Notes under the pieces: model-generated | The model's database searches: none | Seen by the model: the letters and a program-made list of their open reading frames with translations, nothing else | What the model was told of the DNA's origin: nothing | Source: VXNF01 sp965116465 | GTDB lineage: Bacteria; Actinomycetota; Acidimicrobiia; Acidimicrobiales; CATQHL01 | Length of the DNA: 64,000 nucleotides | Direction of reading: 5' to 3' | Assembly: GCA_965116465.1 (NCBI GenBank) | Contig: OZ220687.1 | Span: 3,038,001-3,102,000, forward strand | Made by a program: the position numbers and the translations under genes | Shown: piece after piece, positions 34,663 through 43,710 of the stretch | How positions within the stretch are numbered: the first letter of the stretch is position 1 | Layout of the letters: each line of letters opens with the position of its first letter

Positions 34663-34840
34663 CCGTCTTCACCCGCGCCCTGGGGGGTGGGCTCAAGTCT
34701 CCTGGCCAGGCCATCGGAGCGGCGCTGCCGCGCCTCAGACTCGAGGCCGCCACCCCCGCCGCATGCGCACACGGACTCGGCGAAGAGCGAGCAGCAGTCA
34801 GCTCACGACGATGAACCACGGCGGTGTCTCAGGTCCGGTC

Positions 34841-34846
34841 TACATT
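34841..34846 (+). promoter_or_regulatory. -10 box for the restriction-modification gene
   Basis: TACATT lies 11 nt before the ATG at 34858. No Shine-Dalgarno sequence is seen. Confidence 0.35.
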
Positions 34847-34857
34847 CGGGCACGAGC

Positions 34858-37800
34858 ATGACCGACCACTTCACGACCGAACACTTGGCCTTGGCCCGCG
34901 AGGTGCTCGACGCGGGCAGCAGTGAGGGCAACGTGGAGGTCGCGCTGGTGGCCCTGCTGAAGGCCCTGGGGGTCGGCGACGTGCAGGTTCGCCGGACGCA
35001 GGATGGCGTCCAGCCGGACCTGCTGTGCCGCTCGGCCCGACTGCTGTTCGAGGTGAAGCGGCCTTCGCTGGCCGATGATCCGCATCGGCCACGAACCGGT
35101 GGCCAAGGTGACGAGTCTGCTTTCGAGCAGATTGAGCGATACATCCGGGCGATCCAAGGCGCCGAGCGAGGCACGCTCTGGTCAAGGGGCGAGTCCGAAT
35201 CTCCTTGGCTGACGGTGCTGACCGATGGAAAGCACTGGCACGCATGGCTGTGGCCATCTCATGGGGGCAGCAGTGAGCCGTTCTCGGCGTTCAGACGTCT
35301 GGAGGCAGAACAGGCGCACGAACTCGTGGCCTGGCTGCTCCGAGTCGTCGACCGAGGTGGTGCCAAGCCGCCAGTGCCGACCGACCCCTACAGGACGGTG
35401 TTCGAGCCGTATCTCATCCGGCTCCGGCTGATCGCCGAGATGAGCGCCGGTGAGGCCGGTGCCGCCGCGGTGCGGGCACGGCAGACCCAGCGGTCGCTCT
35501 GGTACGACATGCTCAAGGGTTCCGGCATGGTCCCCTCCGAGGCCGAGGCAGCGGACCTCTTCGTCCGTCACACGTTCCTCGTAGCGGTCGCCCGAGCGGT
35601 GGTGCTCACCCTTGACGGAACCGCCCGGACTCCGATCAGGCCAGGCGAAGCCCGTCGAACCGACGTCCGCGATGTCCTCGGTGATGGATTCGTATCGTGG
35701 GCGACCCTGACCGACCGTGGCCGACGATGGGCCGAGGATCTCTTCGATGCCGCTGACGGCTTCGATTGGCGGGCGCAGCCCCGCGACGTGTTGCGCCAGA
35801 TGTACGAGTCGGTGATCGAGGCCGGCCATCGCAAGTCTTTCGGCGAGTACTACACGCCGGACTGGCTGGCCGAGATGGTCGCCGAACGAGTCTGCGACGC
35901 CGACTGGTGTGAGGCCGCGGTCGCCCGGGCGCGCCGAGCCGAGGACTCGCTCAGAGGGGTCGGCGTGGTGGATCCCGCCTGCGGGTCGGGAACGTTCCTG
36001 TTCCACGCAGCCCGGCGGATCTGCGACGCGGCGGCCGCTTGGACCCCGCAGCAACAGGCCGACATAGCGGCGCGGCTCGTTCACGGCATTGACATCCACC
36101 CCGTCGCCGTGGAGATCGCCCGGGCCACGCTCCTGCGAGCCCTCCCGGCGGCACCCTCGGAGGGCATCGACGGTCTACGTGTCCATCAGGGCGACGGCGT
36201 GGCCACCCCGGCGCCCGAGGACGCCGGCGGGATGCAACGCGCCTTGGGAATGTTCGCATTCGTGACGCCGAAAGGCGCTCGCGTCGAGGTGCCGGTCGCG
36301 TTCGCCCGGCGCCCGGGTCTGGCGCAACGATTGCGCCACTTGGTGGGGGCGTGTGAGCGCCGCGAGTCACTTCCGGCGCACCTCCTCGAAGGGCTCGACG
36401 AGACCTCCGCCACGGCCACCGAACGGGCTCACCGGCGATTGTCGGAGGTGATCGCCGAGGAGGGAAATGGCGTCTGGACATGGTTCATGGGGAACCACAT
36501 GGCCACGACGCTGCTTGTGGAAAACAAGGTGGACAGGATCGTGGCCAATCCTCCATGGGTCAGGATGTCGGAGATACGGGTGGCGGAGCGGAGAGCGGCC
36601 CTCGATGGGTTGATTCGCGACGCGGGACTCTACGCGGGCGGCACCTCGCGCTCACCAGTGGCGGTCAGCGGTGGACTTGACATCGCCGCCCTGTTCGTGA
36701 CCCGCTGCGAGGAACTGTACCTTGCCGACGGAACCGGCGAGGGTTCGGTCGGCAAGGCCGCAGGTTGGGTGCTGAACCGAGCCTCGCTCACTGCCGACAA
36801 CTGGATTCGATTCCGCGAACGTCAGGCAGATGCCGCGACCGTTGACCTATCGCTAGTGAGGGCGGCGCCGTTCTCCGGAGCGCACGCGGCCGTCTGGTTC
36901 ACCGGTGACGCAGGGGACGGCACCCAGGTGGTCCTCGCCACGAAACCGGAGAACCCGGTGAGCGCGTCCGACCGCTGGGATGATGCCCGGTCGAGACTGC
37001 ACGAGGTTACTGTTGAGTCTACCGGGGCAGCGGAGCCATCGGGGTACGTGGATGAGGCGGGCGTTGCACGAGCACGGGCGGGGGCCAACCTGCGTCCACA
37101 CTGCCTGGTAGTCATTGGGGAGGCAGAGCTTGCGCGGGCGGGGCGTGTGCGGATCACCACGCGGGCGTCCAAGCAGAAGCCGTGGCGGAACGCGGGCACC
37201 CTAAGCGGAGACGTGCCTGAACAGTGGCGCCACGCCGCCGTCTTCTCCCAGAATGTCCTGGTCGGCTGCCTAACGCAGGATCGCGCTCAGTGCATCGTGC
37301 CGATAGCCGAGACGGGCGAATTCGACCCCGACCCCGGCGGAGCGTTCTGGGAGGAGGCGCAGGCTCGCTACTCGGACTTCGCCGGACGCGGCAACACAAC
37401 CCCCACCAGGCTGACCGCAATGCTGGACTACCAGGGGCGGCTGACGGCGCAGCTGACTGAGGCGGAGGGGGCGTGGACCGTCGTCTACAACAAGTCCGGT
37501 TCGTACCTGCGCGCGGCGCGTCAGCGAGGTCCGCTCATCGTGAACGACGCCTGCTATTGGATGAGCGTGTCGACGGCGGCGGAGGCCGCGTACCTCGTGG
37601 CGGTTCTGAACGCCGAGGCGCTGCAGCCGGCCTACCAGGCAACGCGCCGCTCCGACAGGGACTTCCACACCCACTTCTGGCACGAGATTCCCATTCCCCG
37701 TTATGAGGACCACGTCGGACTGCACCGCAAGCTGGCGAGGCTCGGACAGCGCGTTGAGGAAGCGGCCGGCACCGTACGCGACGGACTGCCGCTCCGTGGG

Positions 37801-37911
37801 GCCGGCCAGGTCAAGACATGCGCGGAGATCCGCGCCGAACTGGGCCGCATCGGGCTGACCCGGCGCATTGACGGACTCGTGAGAGAACTGCTGCCGCACC
37901 ACACGACGTAG
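34858..37911 (+). CDS. Type IIG restriction-modification enzyme (nuclease and N6-adenine methylase in one chain)
   Basis: This 1017-residue fusion has an N-terminal PD-(D/E)XK nuclease: P53-D54 and E65-V-K67. The methylase core carries motif X F-G-E-Y-Y-T-P at 328, motif I D372-P-A-C-G-S-G-T and motif IV N564-P-P-W. A C-terminal half (about 750-1017) is probably the target-recognition domain. Such enzymes methylate adenine in one strand and cut unmodified foreign DNA a fixed distance away, without a separate methylase. GC content is visibly lower than in its neighbours, and it interrupts the manB-Trm112-SIS gene order, both signs of transfer. ATG 34858 is supported by the -10 box. Confidence 0.87.
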   Translation: MTDHFTTEHLALAREVLDAGSSEGNVEVALVALLKALGVGDVQVRRTQDGVQPDLLCRSARLLFEVKRPSLADDPHRPRTGGQGDESAFEQIERYIRAIQGAERGTLWSRGESESPWLTVLTDGKHWHAWLWPSHGGSSEPFSAFRRLEAEQAHELVAWLLRVVDRGGAKPPVPTDPYRTVFEPYLIRLRLIAEMSAGEAGAAAVRARQTQRSLWYDMLKGSGMVPSEAEAADLFVRHTFLVAVARAVVLTLDGTARTPIRPGEARRTDVRDVLGDGFVSWATLTDRGRRWAEDLFDAADGFDWRAQPRDVLRQMYESVIEAGHRKSFGEYYTPDWLAEMVAERVCDADWCEAAVARARRAEDSLRGVGVVDPACGSGTFLFHAARRICDAAAAWTPQQQADIAARLVHGIDIHPVAVEIARATLLRALPAAPSEGIDGLRVHQGDGVATPAPEDAGGMQRALGMFAFVTPKGARVEVPVAFARRPGLAQRLRHLVGACERRESLPAHLLEGLDETSATATERAHRRLSEVIAEEGNGVWTWFMGNHMATTLLVENKVDRIVANPPWVRMSEIRVAERRAALDGLIRDAGLYAGGTSRSPVAVSGGLDIAALFVTRCEELYLADGTGEGSVGKAAGWVLNRASLTADNWIRFRERQADAATVDLSLVRAAPFSGAHAAVWFTGDAGDGTQVVLATKPENPVSASDRWDDARSRLHEVTVESTGAAEPSGYVDEAGVARARAGANLRPHCLVVIGEAELARAGRVRITTRASKQKPWRNAGTLSGDVPEQWRHAAVFSQNVLVGCLTQDRAQCIVPIAETGEFDPDPGGAFWEEAQARYSDFAGRGNTTPTRLTAMLDYQGRLTAQLTEAEGAWTVVYNKSGSYLRAARQRGPLIVNDACYWMSVSTAAEAAYLVAVLNAEALQPAYQATRRSDRDFHTHFWHEIPIPRYEDHVGLHRKLARLGQRVEEAAGTVRDGLPLRGAGQVKTCAEIRAELGRIGLTRRIDGLVRELLPHHTT

Positions 37912-37965
37912 GCTGCGACGTTGCGGCCGGGGTCGCCCGGCTCAGAGAGCCAACCCACTGGAGCG

Positions 37966-38202
37966 ATGGTGCTCGATCCCCGACTTGTGGAAATCCTGGC
38001 CTGTCCGGAGGACAAGGGGCCGTTGCTGTACTTCGAAGCCGACGGGTTCCTCTACAACCCCCGGTTGCGGAAGCGCTACGAGATCGACGACGGCATCCCG
38101 ATCATGCTGATCGACGAGGCCACCACCCTCGAGGCTGCCGAGCACGAGCGGGTACTGGAGCGGGCCGCCGAGGCGGGCATCGAGGAGAACTTCACGCCAT
38201 GA
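37966..38202 (+). CDS. Trm112-like protein
   Basis: This 78-residue protein starts L-D-P-R-L-V-E-I-L-A-C-P-E-D-K-G-P-L, the Trm112 pattern, and continues Y-E-I-D-D-G-I-P-I-M-L. Only Cys11 of the usual zinc cysteines is seen, so it may not bind zinc. Trm112-like proteins stabilise methyltransferases in eukaryotes; in actinobacteria they sit in mannose-activation clusters with unclear roles. It overlaps the SIS isomerase by 4 nt. A CTGGAGCG lies just before the ATG. Confidence 0.85.
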   Translation: MVLDPRLVEILACPEDKGPLLYFEADGFLYNPRLRKRYEIDDGIPIMLIDEATTLEAAEHERVLERAAEAGIEENFTP

Positions 38203-39263
38203 CCCCTGAGGTCCCCCTCGACACGCTCGGCATGCACACCGCCACGGCGTCGATGCCCGAGCAGATCGCCGCCGGGGTGGAGACCGTGGCCGACACCGGC
38301 CTGGCGGCGCGGATCGCCGATCCCGACGCCATCACCAGCGTGTTGGTGCTGGGCATGGGCGGCAGCGGGCTGGTGGGGGACTTCCTGGCCGTGACGGCGG
38401 GGCCGTTCATGTCGCTGCCGGTGGTGGTCGTCAAGAACTACGTGCCGCCCAGTTACGTCGATCGGCGCACCCTGGTGCTGGCCGTGTCGTTCTCCGGCGA
38501 GACCGAGGAGACGCTGTCGGCCGCCGCCATCGCGGCCGAGCGGGGCGGGCAGATGGTCGCCGTCTGCACCGGCGGCCGCCTGCGGGCCCTGGCCGAAGCG
38601 TGGGGGGCGCCGGTGCTGGCGGTGGATCCCACCATCCCCATGCCGCGCGCCGGATTCGCCGCCATGGCCGCACCGGCGCTGGCGCTGCTCGAGGACCTGG
38701 GATTCTTCCCCGGTGCCAGCGAGTGGCTGGCGCGCGCGGCCGAGCAGCTGCGCCGGCGCCGCAGCCAGCTCAGCGAGACGAGCAACCCGGCGCTGCGGCT
38801 GGCGCGGGAGATCGCCGGCACCATCCCGGTGGTCTACGGGCCCGGCGGGATCGGCGAGGTGGCTGCCAAGCGCTGGAAGGCGCAGTTCAACGAGAACGCC
38901 AAGACGCCCGCCTTCAGCGCGGCGCTGCCCGAGATGACCCACAACGAGATCGCCGGCTGGGGCAGCCTCGACGAGCTCACCGCGCCGTCCTTCAGCGCCA
39001 TCCAGCTCCGCCACGACTTCGAGCCGCCGCAGGTGGCGGCCACGTTCGACTTCCTCGACGACCACCTCAGCGACGCCGTGCGGGAGGTCTACGAGGTGCG
39101 CGCCGGCGGTGAGGGACCGATCGCCCAGATCATGGACCTGATGCTGTTCGGCGACTACGTGTCGTTGCACCTCGCCGCGCTGCGGGGAATGGATCCCGGC
39201 CCGATCCCCGCCATCGCCGAGTTGAAGGCGGCCCTCGGCGGATCGGGGGAAGCGGGAGCGTGA
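38199..39263 (+). CDS. SIS-domain protein, bifunctional phosphoglucose/phosphomannose isomerase-like
   Basis: This 354-residue protein has two SIS (sugar isomerase) halves. The first shows V-L-G-M-G-G-S-G-L-V-G-D and a phosphate-loop S-F-S-G-E-T-E-E-T near 102; the second V-V-Y-G-P-G-G-I-G-E near 212 with K-A-Q-F-N-E-N-A-K. These match the archaeal/actinobacterial PGI/PMI group and the mycobacterial Rv3256c-type proteins. It would supply fructose-6-P/mannose-6-P exchange for the phosphomannomutase upstream. It is coupled to Trm112 (ATGA) and to sahH, whose GTG overlaps its stop. Confidence 0.88.
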   Translation: MTPEVPLDTLGMHTATASMPEQIAAGVETVADTGLAARIADPDAITSVLVLGMGGSGLVGDFLAVTAGPFMSLPVVVVKNYVPPSYVDRRTLVLAVSFSGETEETLSAAAIAAERGGQMVAVCTGGRLRALAEAWGAPVLAVDPTIPMPRAGFAAMAAPALALLEDLGFFPGASEWLARAAEQLRRRRSQLSETSNPALRLAREIAGTIPVVYGPGGIGEVAAKRWKAQFNENAKTPAFSAALPEMTHNEIAGWGSLDELTAPSFSAIQLRHDFEPPQVAATFDFLDDHLSDAVREVYEVRAGGEGPIAQIMDLMLFGDYVSLHLAALRGMDPGPIPAIAELKAALGGSGEAGA

Positions 39264-40720
39264 GACCCGCCGGCGGCGACTTCGCGGTCGCCGACCTGTC
39301 GCTGGCGCCGTTCGGGCGCAAGGAGATCCAGCTCGCCGAGCACGAGATGCCCGGTCTGATGGCGCTGCGGGCCCGCCACAGCGACGAGAAACCCCTGGCA
39401 GGCGCCCGTATCGCCGGCTCGCTGCACATGACCGTCCAGACCGCCGTTCTCATCGAGACCCTCTGCGAGCTCGGCGCCGAGGTGCGCTGGGCGTCGTGCA
39501 ACATCTTCTCCACCCAGGACCACGCCGCCGCCGCGGTGGCGGTGGGGCCGACCGGCACGGCCACCGAGCCCCGCGGCGTGCCCGTGTTCGCCTGGAAGGG
39601 CGAGACGCTGGAGGAGTACTGGCGCTGCACCGAGCACGTGCTGCGCTGGCCCGACGGCGACGGCCCGACGCTGATCCTCGATGATGGCGGGGATGCGACG
39701 CTGTTGCTGCACGAGGGACTCGCATGCGAGCGAGCCGGCGCAGTGCCCCAGCCGGATCCCGACGACAGCGAGGAGCGAGCAGTGGTCCTCGCCACCTTGC
39801 GCCGGGTTCTCGACGAGGACTCCGACACCTGGGGAAGGGCCGCGGCCTCGGTTCGCGGCGTCAGCGAGGAGACCACCACCGGGGTGCACCGGCTGTACCG
39901 CATGCAGCGGGAGGGCGCGCTGCTGTTCCCGGCCATCAACGTGAACGACTCGGTCACCAAGTCCAAGTTCGACAACCTCTACGGCTGCCGGCACTCGCTC
40001 ATCGACGGCCTCAAGCGGGCCACCGACGTGATGCTCGGCGGCAAACTGGCGGTGGTCTGCGGCTACGGCGACGTGGGCAAGGGCTGCGCGGCGGCGCTGG
40101 CCGGCCAGGGCGCACGCGTGGTCGTGACCGAGGTGGATCCCATCTGCGCCCTCCAGGCCGTCATGGAGGGCTACCAGGTCGTCCGCCTCGAGGACGTGAT
40201 GAGCACCGGCGACATCTTCGTCACCGCCACCGGCTGCCGCGACGTGATCACCGCGGAGCACATGGGGCGGATGAAGCACCAGGCCATCGTCGGCAACATC
40301 GGCCACTTCGACAACGAGGTGGACGTGGCAGGGCTGGAGCGGCTGTCGGACGTGCAGCGCGTGCGCATCAAGGACCAGGTGGACGAGTACGTCTTCCCCG
40401 ACGGGCACTCGGTGATCCTGCTGTCGGAGGGGCGCCTGCTGAACCTGGGCAACGCCACCGGGCATCCCAGCTTCGTGATGTCCTTCAGCTTCACGAATCA
40501 GGTGCTGGCGCAGATGGAGTTGCATGCCAACGCCGAGGCGTACCGCGACGATGCCGGTCGTCCGCAGGTGGTGACGCTGCCGAAGCACCTCGACGAGGAG
40601 GTGGCCCGGCTGCACCTCGACGCCCTGGGCATCCGGCTCAGCCGCCTCAGCGACGCCCAGGCCGACTATCTGGACGTGCCACCGGACGGCCCCTACAAGC
40701 CCGACCACTACAAGTACTGA
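39260..40720 (+). CDS. sahH: S-adenosylhomocysteine hydrolase
   Basis: This 486-residue enzyme splits S-adenosylhomocysteine to adenosine and homocysteine, recycling the by-product of methylation. It shows S-L-H-M-T-V-Q-T-A near 55 and N-V-N-D-S-V-T-K-S-K-F-D-N near 229. The NAD loop is V-C-G-Y-G-D-V-G-K-G near 270, and the C-terminal K-P-D-H-Y-K-Y end is diagnostic. GTG 39260 overlaps the SIS gene stop, so it belongs to the same transcript, as in the mycobacterial gene order. No unusual residue is seen. Confidence 0.96.
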   Translation: MRPAGGDFAVADLSLAPFGRKEIQLAEHEMPGLMALRARHSDEKPLAGARIAGSLHMTVQTAVLIETLCELGAEVRWASCNIFSTQDHAAAAVAVGPTGTATEPRGVPVFAWKGETLEEYWRCTEHVLRWPDGDGPTLILDDGGDATLLLHEGLACERAGAVPQPDPDDSEERAVVLATLRRVLDEDSDTWGRAAASVRGVSEETTTGVHRLYRMQREGALLFPAINVNDSVTKSKFDNLYGCRHSLIDGLKRATDVMLGGKLAVVCGYGDVGKGCAAALAGQGARVVVTEVDPICALQAVMEGYQVVRLEDVMSTGDIFVTATGCRDVITAEHMGRMKHQAIVGNIGHFDNEVDVAGLERLSDVQRVRIKDQVDEYVFPDGHSVILLSEGRLLNLGNATGHPSFVMSFSFTNQVLAQMELHANAEAYRDDAGRPQVVTLPKHLDEEVARLHLDALGIRLSRLSDAQADYLDVPPDGPYKPDHYKY

Positions 40721-40779
40721 CCGGAGCCCGGACCGCAGAGGCGGACCGTCACCCCGACGAGCCCCAGGAGGCAGCAGCC

Positions 40780-41442
40780 ATGATCAGACTCACCGCCGAC
40801 GACGGCCACGAACTCGACGCCTACGAGGCCGGACCGGCCGACGCCGCCGCCGGCATCGTGGTCGTCCAGGAGATCTTCGGGGTGAACGCGCACATCCGCG
40901 ACGTTGTGGACCGCTACGCCGCCCTCGGCTACCGCGCGGTGGCCCCCGCCCTGTTCGACCGCCTCGAGCGGGGGGTGGAACTCGGCTACACCGAGGAGAC
41001 CGTGACCCAGGGCCGGGCGATGCGGGGCGCCATCGACTGGGACGACACGGTGCGCGACGTGGGCGCGGCCGTCGCCCATCTGGCGGGGAACGGTCCCGTC
41101 GGCGTGGTGGGCTACTGCTACGGCGGCAGCTTGGCGTGGCTGGCGGCGCACGGCCTGCCGGTGGCCGCCGCCGTCGGCTACTACGGCGGCCAGATCATCC
41201 AGTTCCTGGACCGTGAGCCGAAGGCACCCGTCCTGCTGCTCTTCGGCGAGGTGGACTACATGATCCCGCTGTCGGACGTGGAGGAGATCAAACAGGCGCA
41301 CCCTGCGGTTCCGGTGCAGGTGTACCCCGGTGCCGACCACGGCTTCAATTGCGACGCCCGCGACTCCTACCACCCCGAGGCGGCGGCCCAGGCGCTGGAG
41401 CGCACCCTGGGCTTCCTCGCCGAAGCCGGCGTGCGTCCCTAG
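40780..41442 (+). CDS. Dienelactone hydrolase family protein
   Basis: This 220-residue alpha/beta hydrolase has a cysteine nucleophile in G-Y-C-Y-G-G (about Cys109), Asp in G-E-V-D-Y-M-I-P and His in A-D-H-G-F-N-C. The Cys-Asp-His triad is that of dienelactone hydrolase, which opens lactones in chloroaromatic degradation. In bacteria the family has many other ester substrates. ATG 40780 is preceded by AGGAGG 8 nt upstream, a good ribosome binding site that marks a new translational unit after sahH. The RraA-like gene follows 13 nt later. Confidence 0.9.
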   Translation: MIRLTADDGHELDAYEAGPADAAAGIVVVQEIFGVNAHIRDVVDRYAALGYRAVAPALFDRLERGVELGYTEETVTQGRAMRGAIDWDDTVRDVGAAVAHLAGNGPVGVVGYCYGGSLAWLAAHGLPVAAAVGYYGGQIIQFLDREPKAPVLLLFGEVDYMIPLSDVEEIKQAHPAVPVQVYPGADHGFNCDARDSYHPEAAAQALERTLGFLAEAGVRP

Positions 41443-41455
41443 GGGAGGATCGATC

Positions 41456-42163
41456 ATGAACCCCAACGTCGTCGTCCGCCACGTCGAGCGGGCACCCCGC
41501 GATCTGGTCCGGGGATTCGGCGAGGTCGACTCCTCCACCGTGCACGAGGCCATGGGCCGGTTCGGCTTCGCGGGAGCCCACATCCGCCCTGTCCAGCAGG
41601 GCGCCCGGATCGCCGGCTCGGCCATCACCGTGCTGGTGCACCCAGGTGACAACATCATGATCCACGCCGCCATCGCGCTCCTCGAGCCCGGGGACGTGCT
41701 GGTGGTCGCGAGCACCGCACCCTCCACCAACGCCCTGTTCGGGGAGCTGATGGCAACCTCCGCCGCGGCACGGGGCGGGGTGGGGCTCATCACCGACGGG
41801 GCTGTGCGCGACGTCGACGCCATCAGAGACATGGGATTCCCGGTGTGGTCTCAGCACATCGGCTGCCAGGGCCCCATGAAGACCACGCCCGGCTGGGTGA
41901 ACGTGCCGATCGTCCTCGGTGAGCAGGCCGTCCATCCCGGCGACGTGGTCTGCGCGGATGACACCGGCGTGGTGGTGGTGCCGCGCCTGCGGGCCGCCGA
42001 GGCGCTGGAGGGCGCCCGCAAGCGGATGGCCGCCGAGGAGGTCCTCCGGGAGCGCCTCGCCGCCGGCGAGCTCTCCCTCGATGTCGCCGGGCTCGGCGCC
42101 AAGCTGGCCGAACTCGGCGTCACATACGTCGACCAACTCGACGATCCGCAGCCCGGCTTGTAA
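41456..42163 (+). CDS. RraA-like / 4-carboxy-4-hydroxy-2-oxoadipate aldolase family protein
   Basis: This 235-residue protein has the HMG/CHA aldolase and RraA fold. S-S-T-V-H-E-A-M-G-R lies near the N-terminus, with P-G-D-N-I-M-I-H and G-E-L-M-A-T-S-A-A-A-R-G. G-L-I-T-D-G-A-V-R-D is followed by P-V-W-S, the metal/substrate loop with Arg and Asp of true aldolases. CHA aldolases cleave a protocatechuate/gallate ring-cleavage product to pyruvate and oxaloacetate; some also decarboxylate oxaloacetate. The GGGGAGG before ATG 41456 is a clear ribosome site. Near a dienelactone hydrolase it hints at organic-acid or aromatic breakdown. Confidence 0.82.
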   Translation: MNPNVVVRHVERAPRDLVRGFGEVDSSTVHEAMGRFGFAGAHIRPVQQGARIAGSAITVLVHPGDNIMIHAAIALLEPGDVLVVASTAPSTNALFGELMATSAAARGGVGLITDGAVRDVDAIRDMGFPVWSQHIGCQGPMKTTPGWVNVPIVLGEQAVHPGDVVCADDTGVVVVPRLRAAEALEGARKRMAAEEVLRERLAAGELSLDVAGLGAKLAELGVTYVDQLDDPQPGL

Positions 42164-42234
42164 AGGGCGGAGCGGCCAGCCTTCTCCGGCGTCGTGGACC
42201 GAGCCGCTTCGCGGCGGTCGATGGGGCGCGTAAC

Positions 42235-42262
42235 GGTTCTGTAGCGGACCGGGTGCTGCGGT
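42235..42262 (+). repeat. 28-bp direct repeat, copy 1
   Basis: An exact 28-nt sequence beginning GGTTCTGTAG and ending GTGCTGCGGT recurs at 42309-42336. The copies are separated by 46 nt. No function is known. Confidence 0.6.
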
Positions 42263-42308
42263 CAGGTCGTGCCCCGCCCGTCCGGCGAGCGCGCCTCCAG
42301 CGGGTTCG

Positions 42309-42336
42309 GGTTCTGTAGCGGACCGGGTGCTGCGGT
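42309..42336 (+). repeat. 28-bp direct repeat, copy 2
   Basis: Exact second copy of 42235-42262. The bases just outside both copies differ, so the unit is bounded at 28 nt. Confidence 0.6.
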
Positions 42337-42458
42337 TAGAGCCGGAGTGGCTGGTTGATGGTCGAATCCGCGCCACCCCGGCGACTGTGCATGGTGCCGT
42401 TGCGGGGGGAATGGCCGGCTCGAAACAGATTGGCGACCGCCTTGACTGTAGCTATTAT

Positions 42459-42501
42459 CCTCGAAAATCAGCTTGTGACTATAAGATTTTCAAGGTAATA
42501 T
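42459..42501 (+). promoter_or_regulatory. Promoter with flanking inverted repeat for the ATPase/DUF4143 gene
   Basis: An AT-rich patch holds CCTCGAAAATC (42459-42469) and GATTTTCAAGG (42485-42495), an 11-bp inverted repeat with one mismatch around a TTGTGA (-35, 42473-42478). TAATAT (42496-42501) is the -10, 17 nt further on. GTG 42508 is 6 nt later. The layout suggests a repressor binding over the -35. Confidence 0.5.
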
Positions 42502-42507
42502 CCCGGC

Positions 42508-43710
42508 GTGGCTGATGAAGACAGCACGGAGGTGGGGATCACCGCCCGCGGGCGGTTCGTCGAGCGGCCTCGGGACGCTCAGACGCTGCGGGAGGCGATG
42601 GCACGCGCTCCGGTGACGTTGCTCACGGGACCGCGGCAGGCGGGCAAGTCCACGCTGGTACGGCGCGTCGTTGCCCCGTCGCCGCCGTCGGTGTTCGACC
42701 TGGAGGACTATCGGGACTTGGCGCGCCTGGCCGAGCCGATGCTCGCACTGCGCGACATGGGCGAGACGATCGTCATCGACGAGGCGCAGCGGATGCCCGA
42801 GCTGTTCCGGTCGCTTCGGGTGCTCGTGGACGAGAACCGCCGCCCGGCGCGCTTCGTGGTGCTCGGCAGCGCTTCCCCCGACCTGACGGGCCTGGGCTCG
42901 GAGTCGCTGGCGGGAAGAGTGGCTCTGGTGGAGCTTGCGGGATTCCGGCTCGGCGATGTCGGAGCGGCCCGCCTCGACGACCTGTGGCTGCGGGGCGGGT
43001 TGCCGGAGTCGTTTCTCGCCGCCGGCGACCGGGAATCGACCGCGTGGCGAGACGACTACATCTCGACCTTCCTCGAGCGAGACTTGGCCGGGTTCGGGTT
43101 CCGCTTCCCGGCCACGCTGATGCGGCGGTTCTGGACGATGCTCGCCCACTACCACGGCCAGACGTGGAACGGCGCATCGGTTGCCCGATCGATCGATGTC
43201 TCCGAGAAGACGGTGCGCCGGCTTGTCGATGCGCTGACCGACGCTCTCGTGGTGCGCCAACTGCCGGCGTGGTTCGAGAACATCTCGAAGCGTCAGGTGA
43301 AGGCGCCGCGTGTCTACGTCCGCGACAGCGGCTTGCTGCACCGCCTGCTCGGGATCGATAGCCGGCTCGATCTCGAGCGTCATCCCAAGCTCGGTGCCAG
43401 CTGGGAGGGGATGGTGCTCGAGCAGCTCCTCACGCGCTTCGGCGACGCTTCGGCGGCGTTCTGGTCGACGCATGGCGGGGCCGAACTCGATCTGCGCCTC
43501 GAGGTTGGCGGGCGGCTGATCGGATTCGAGATCAAGCGCACGGACCGACCCTCGACGACCAAGTCGATGCACAGTGCGCTGGCCGATCTGGGGCTCGACC
43601 ATCTGGTGATCGTGCACGCCGGCCGGCATCGCTTCGCTCTCGCCGAGCGGATCACCGCAGTCGGCGCCGTCGATCTGCTCGTGTCGGCCGATCCCCTGGA
43701 AGGGCTGTGA
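42508..43710 (+). CDS. AAA-type ATPase with DUF4143 C-terminal domain
   Basis: This 400-residue protein has Walker A G-P-R-Q-A-G-K-S (41-48) and Walker B-like I-V-I-D-E-A-Q-R near 90. Its C-terminal DUF4143 region has W-E-G-M-V-L-E-Q-L and a nuclease-like E-L-D-L-R-L...G-F-E-I-K core. The family is common in archaea and bacteria, is often acquired horizontally and is associated with toxin-like or mobile contexts; its role is unresolved. The E-x-K core suggests a PD-(D/E)XK-type fold that may be active. GTG 42508 is set by a strong -10 box, and the gene stands alone with its own operator-like repeat. Confidence 0.85.
   Translation: MADEDSTEVGITARGRFVERPRDAQTLREAMARAPVTLLTGPRQAGKSTLVRRVVAPSPPSVFDLEDYRDLARLAEPMLALRDMGETIVIDEAQRMPELFRSLRVLVDENRRPARFVVLGSASPDLTGLGSESLAGRVALVELAGFRLGDVGAARLDDLWLRGGLPESFLAAGDRESTAWRDDYISTFLERDLAGFGFRFPATLMRRFWTMLAHYHGQTWNGASVARSIDVSEKTVRRLVDALTDALVVRQLPAWFENISKRQVKAPRVYVRDSGLLHRLLGIDSRLDLERHPKLGASWEGMVLEQLLTRFGDASAAFWSTHGGAELDLRLEVGGRLIGFEIKRTDRPSTTKSMHSALADLGLDHLVIVHAGRHRFALAERITAVGAVDLLVSADPLEGL

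Noticed and set aside
42235..42336. 28-bp repeats as a mini CRISPR array
   Set aside because: Only two copies with a 46-nt gap, no cas genes, and the repeat has no internal palindrome.
42327..42515. 62-residue frame between the aldolase and ATPase genes
   Set aside because: It crosses the repeat, operator and promoter of the ATPase gene and has no recognisable feature.
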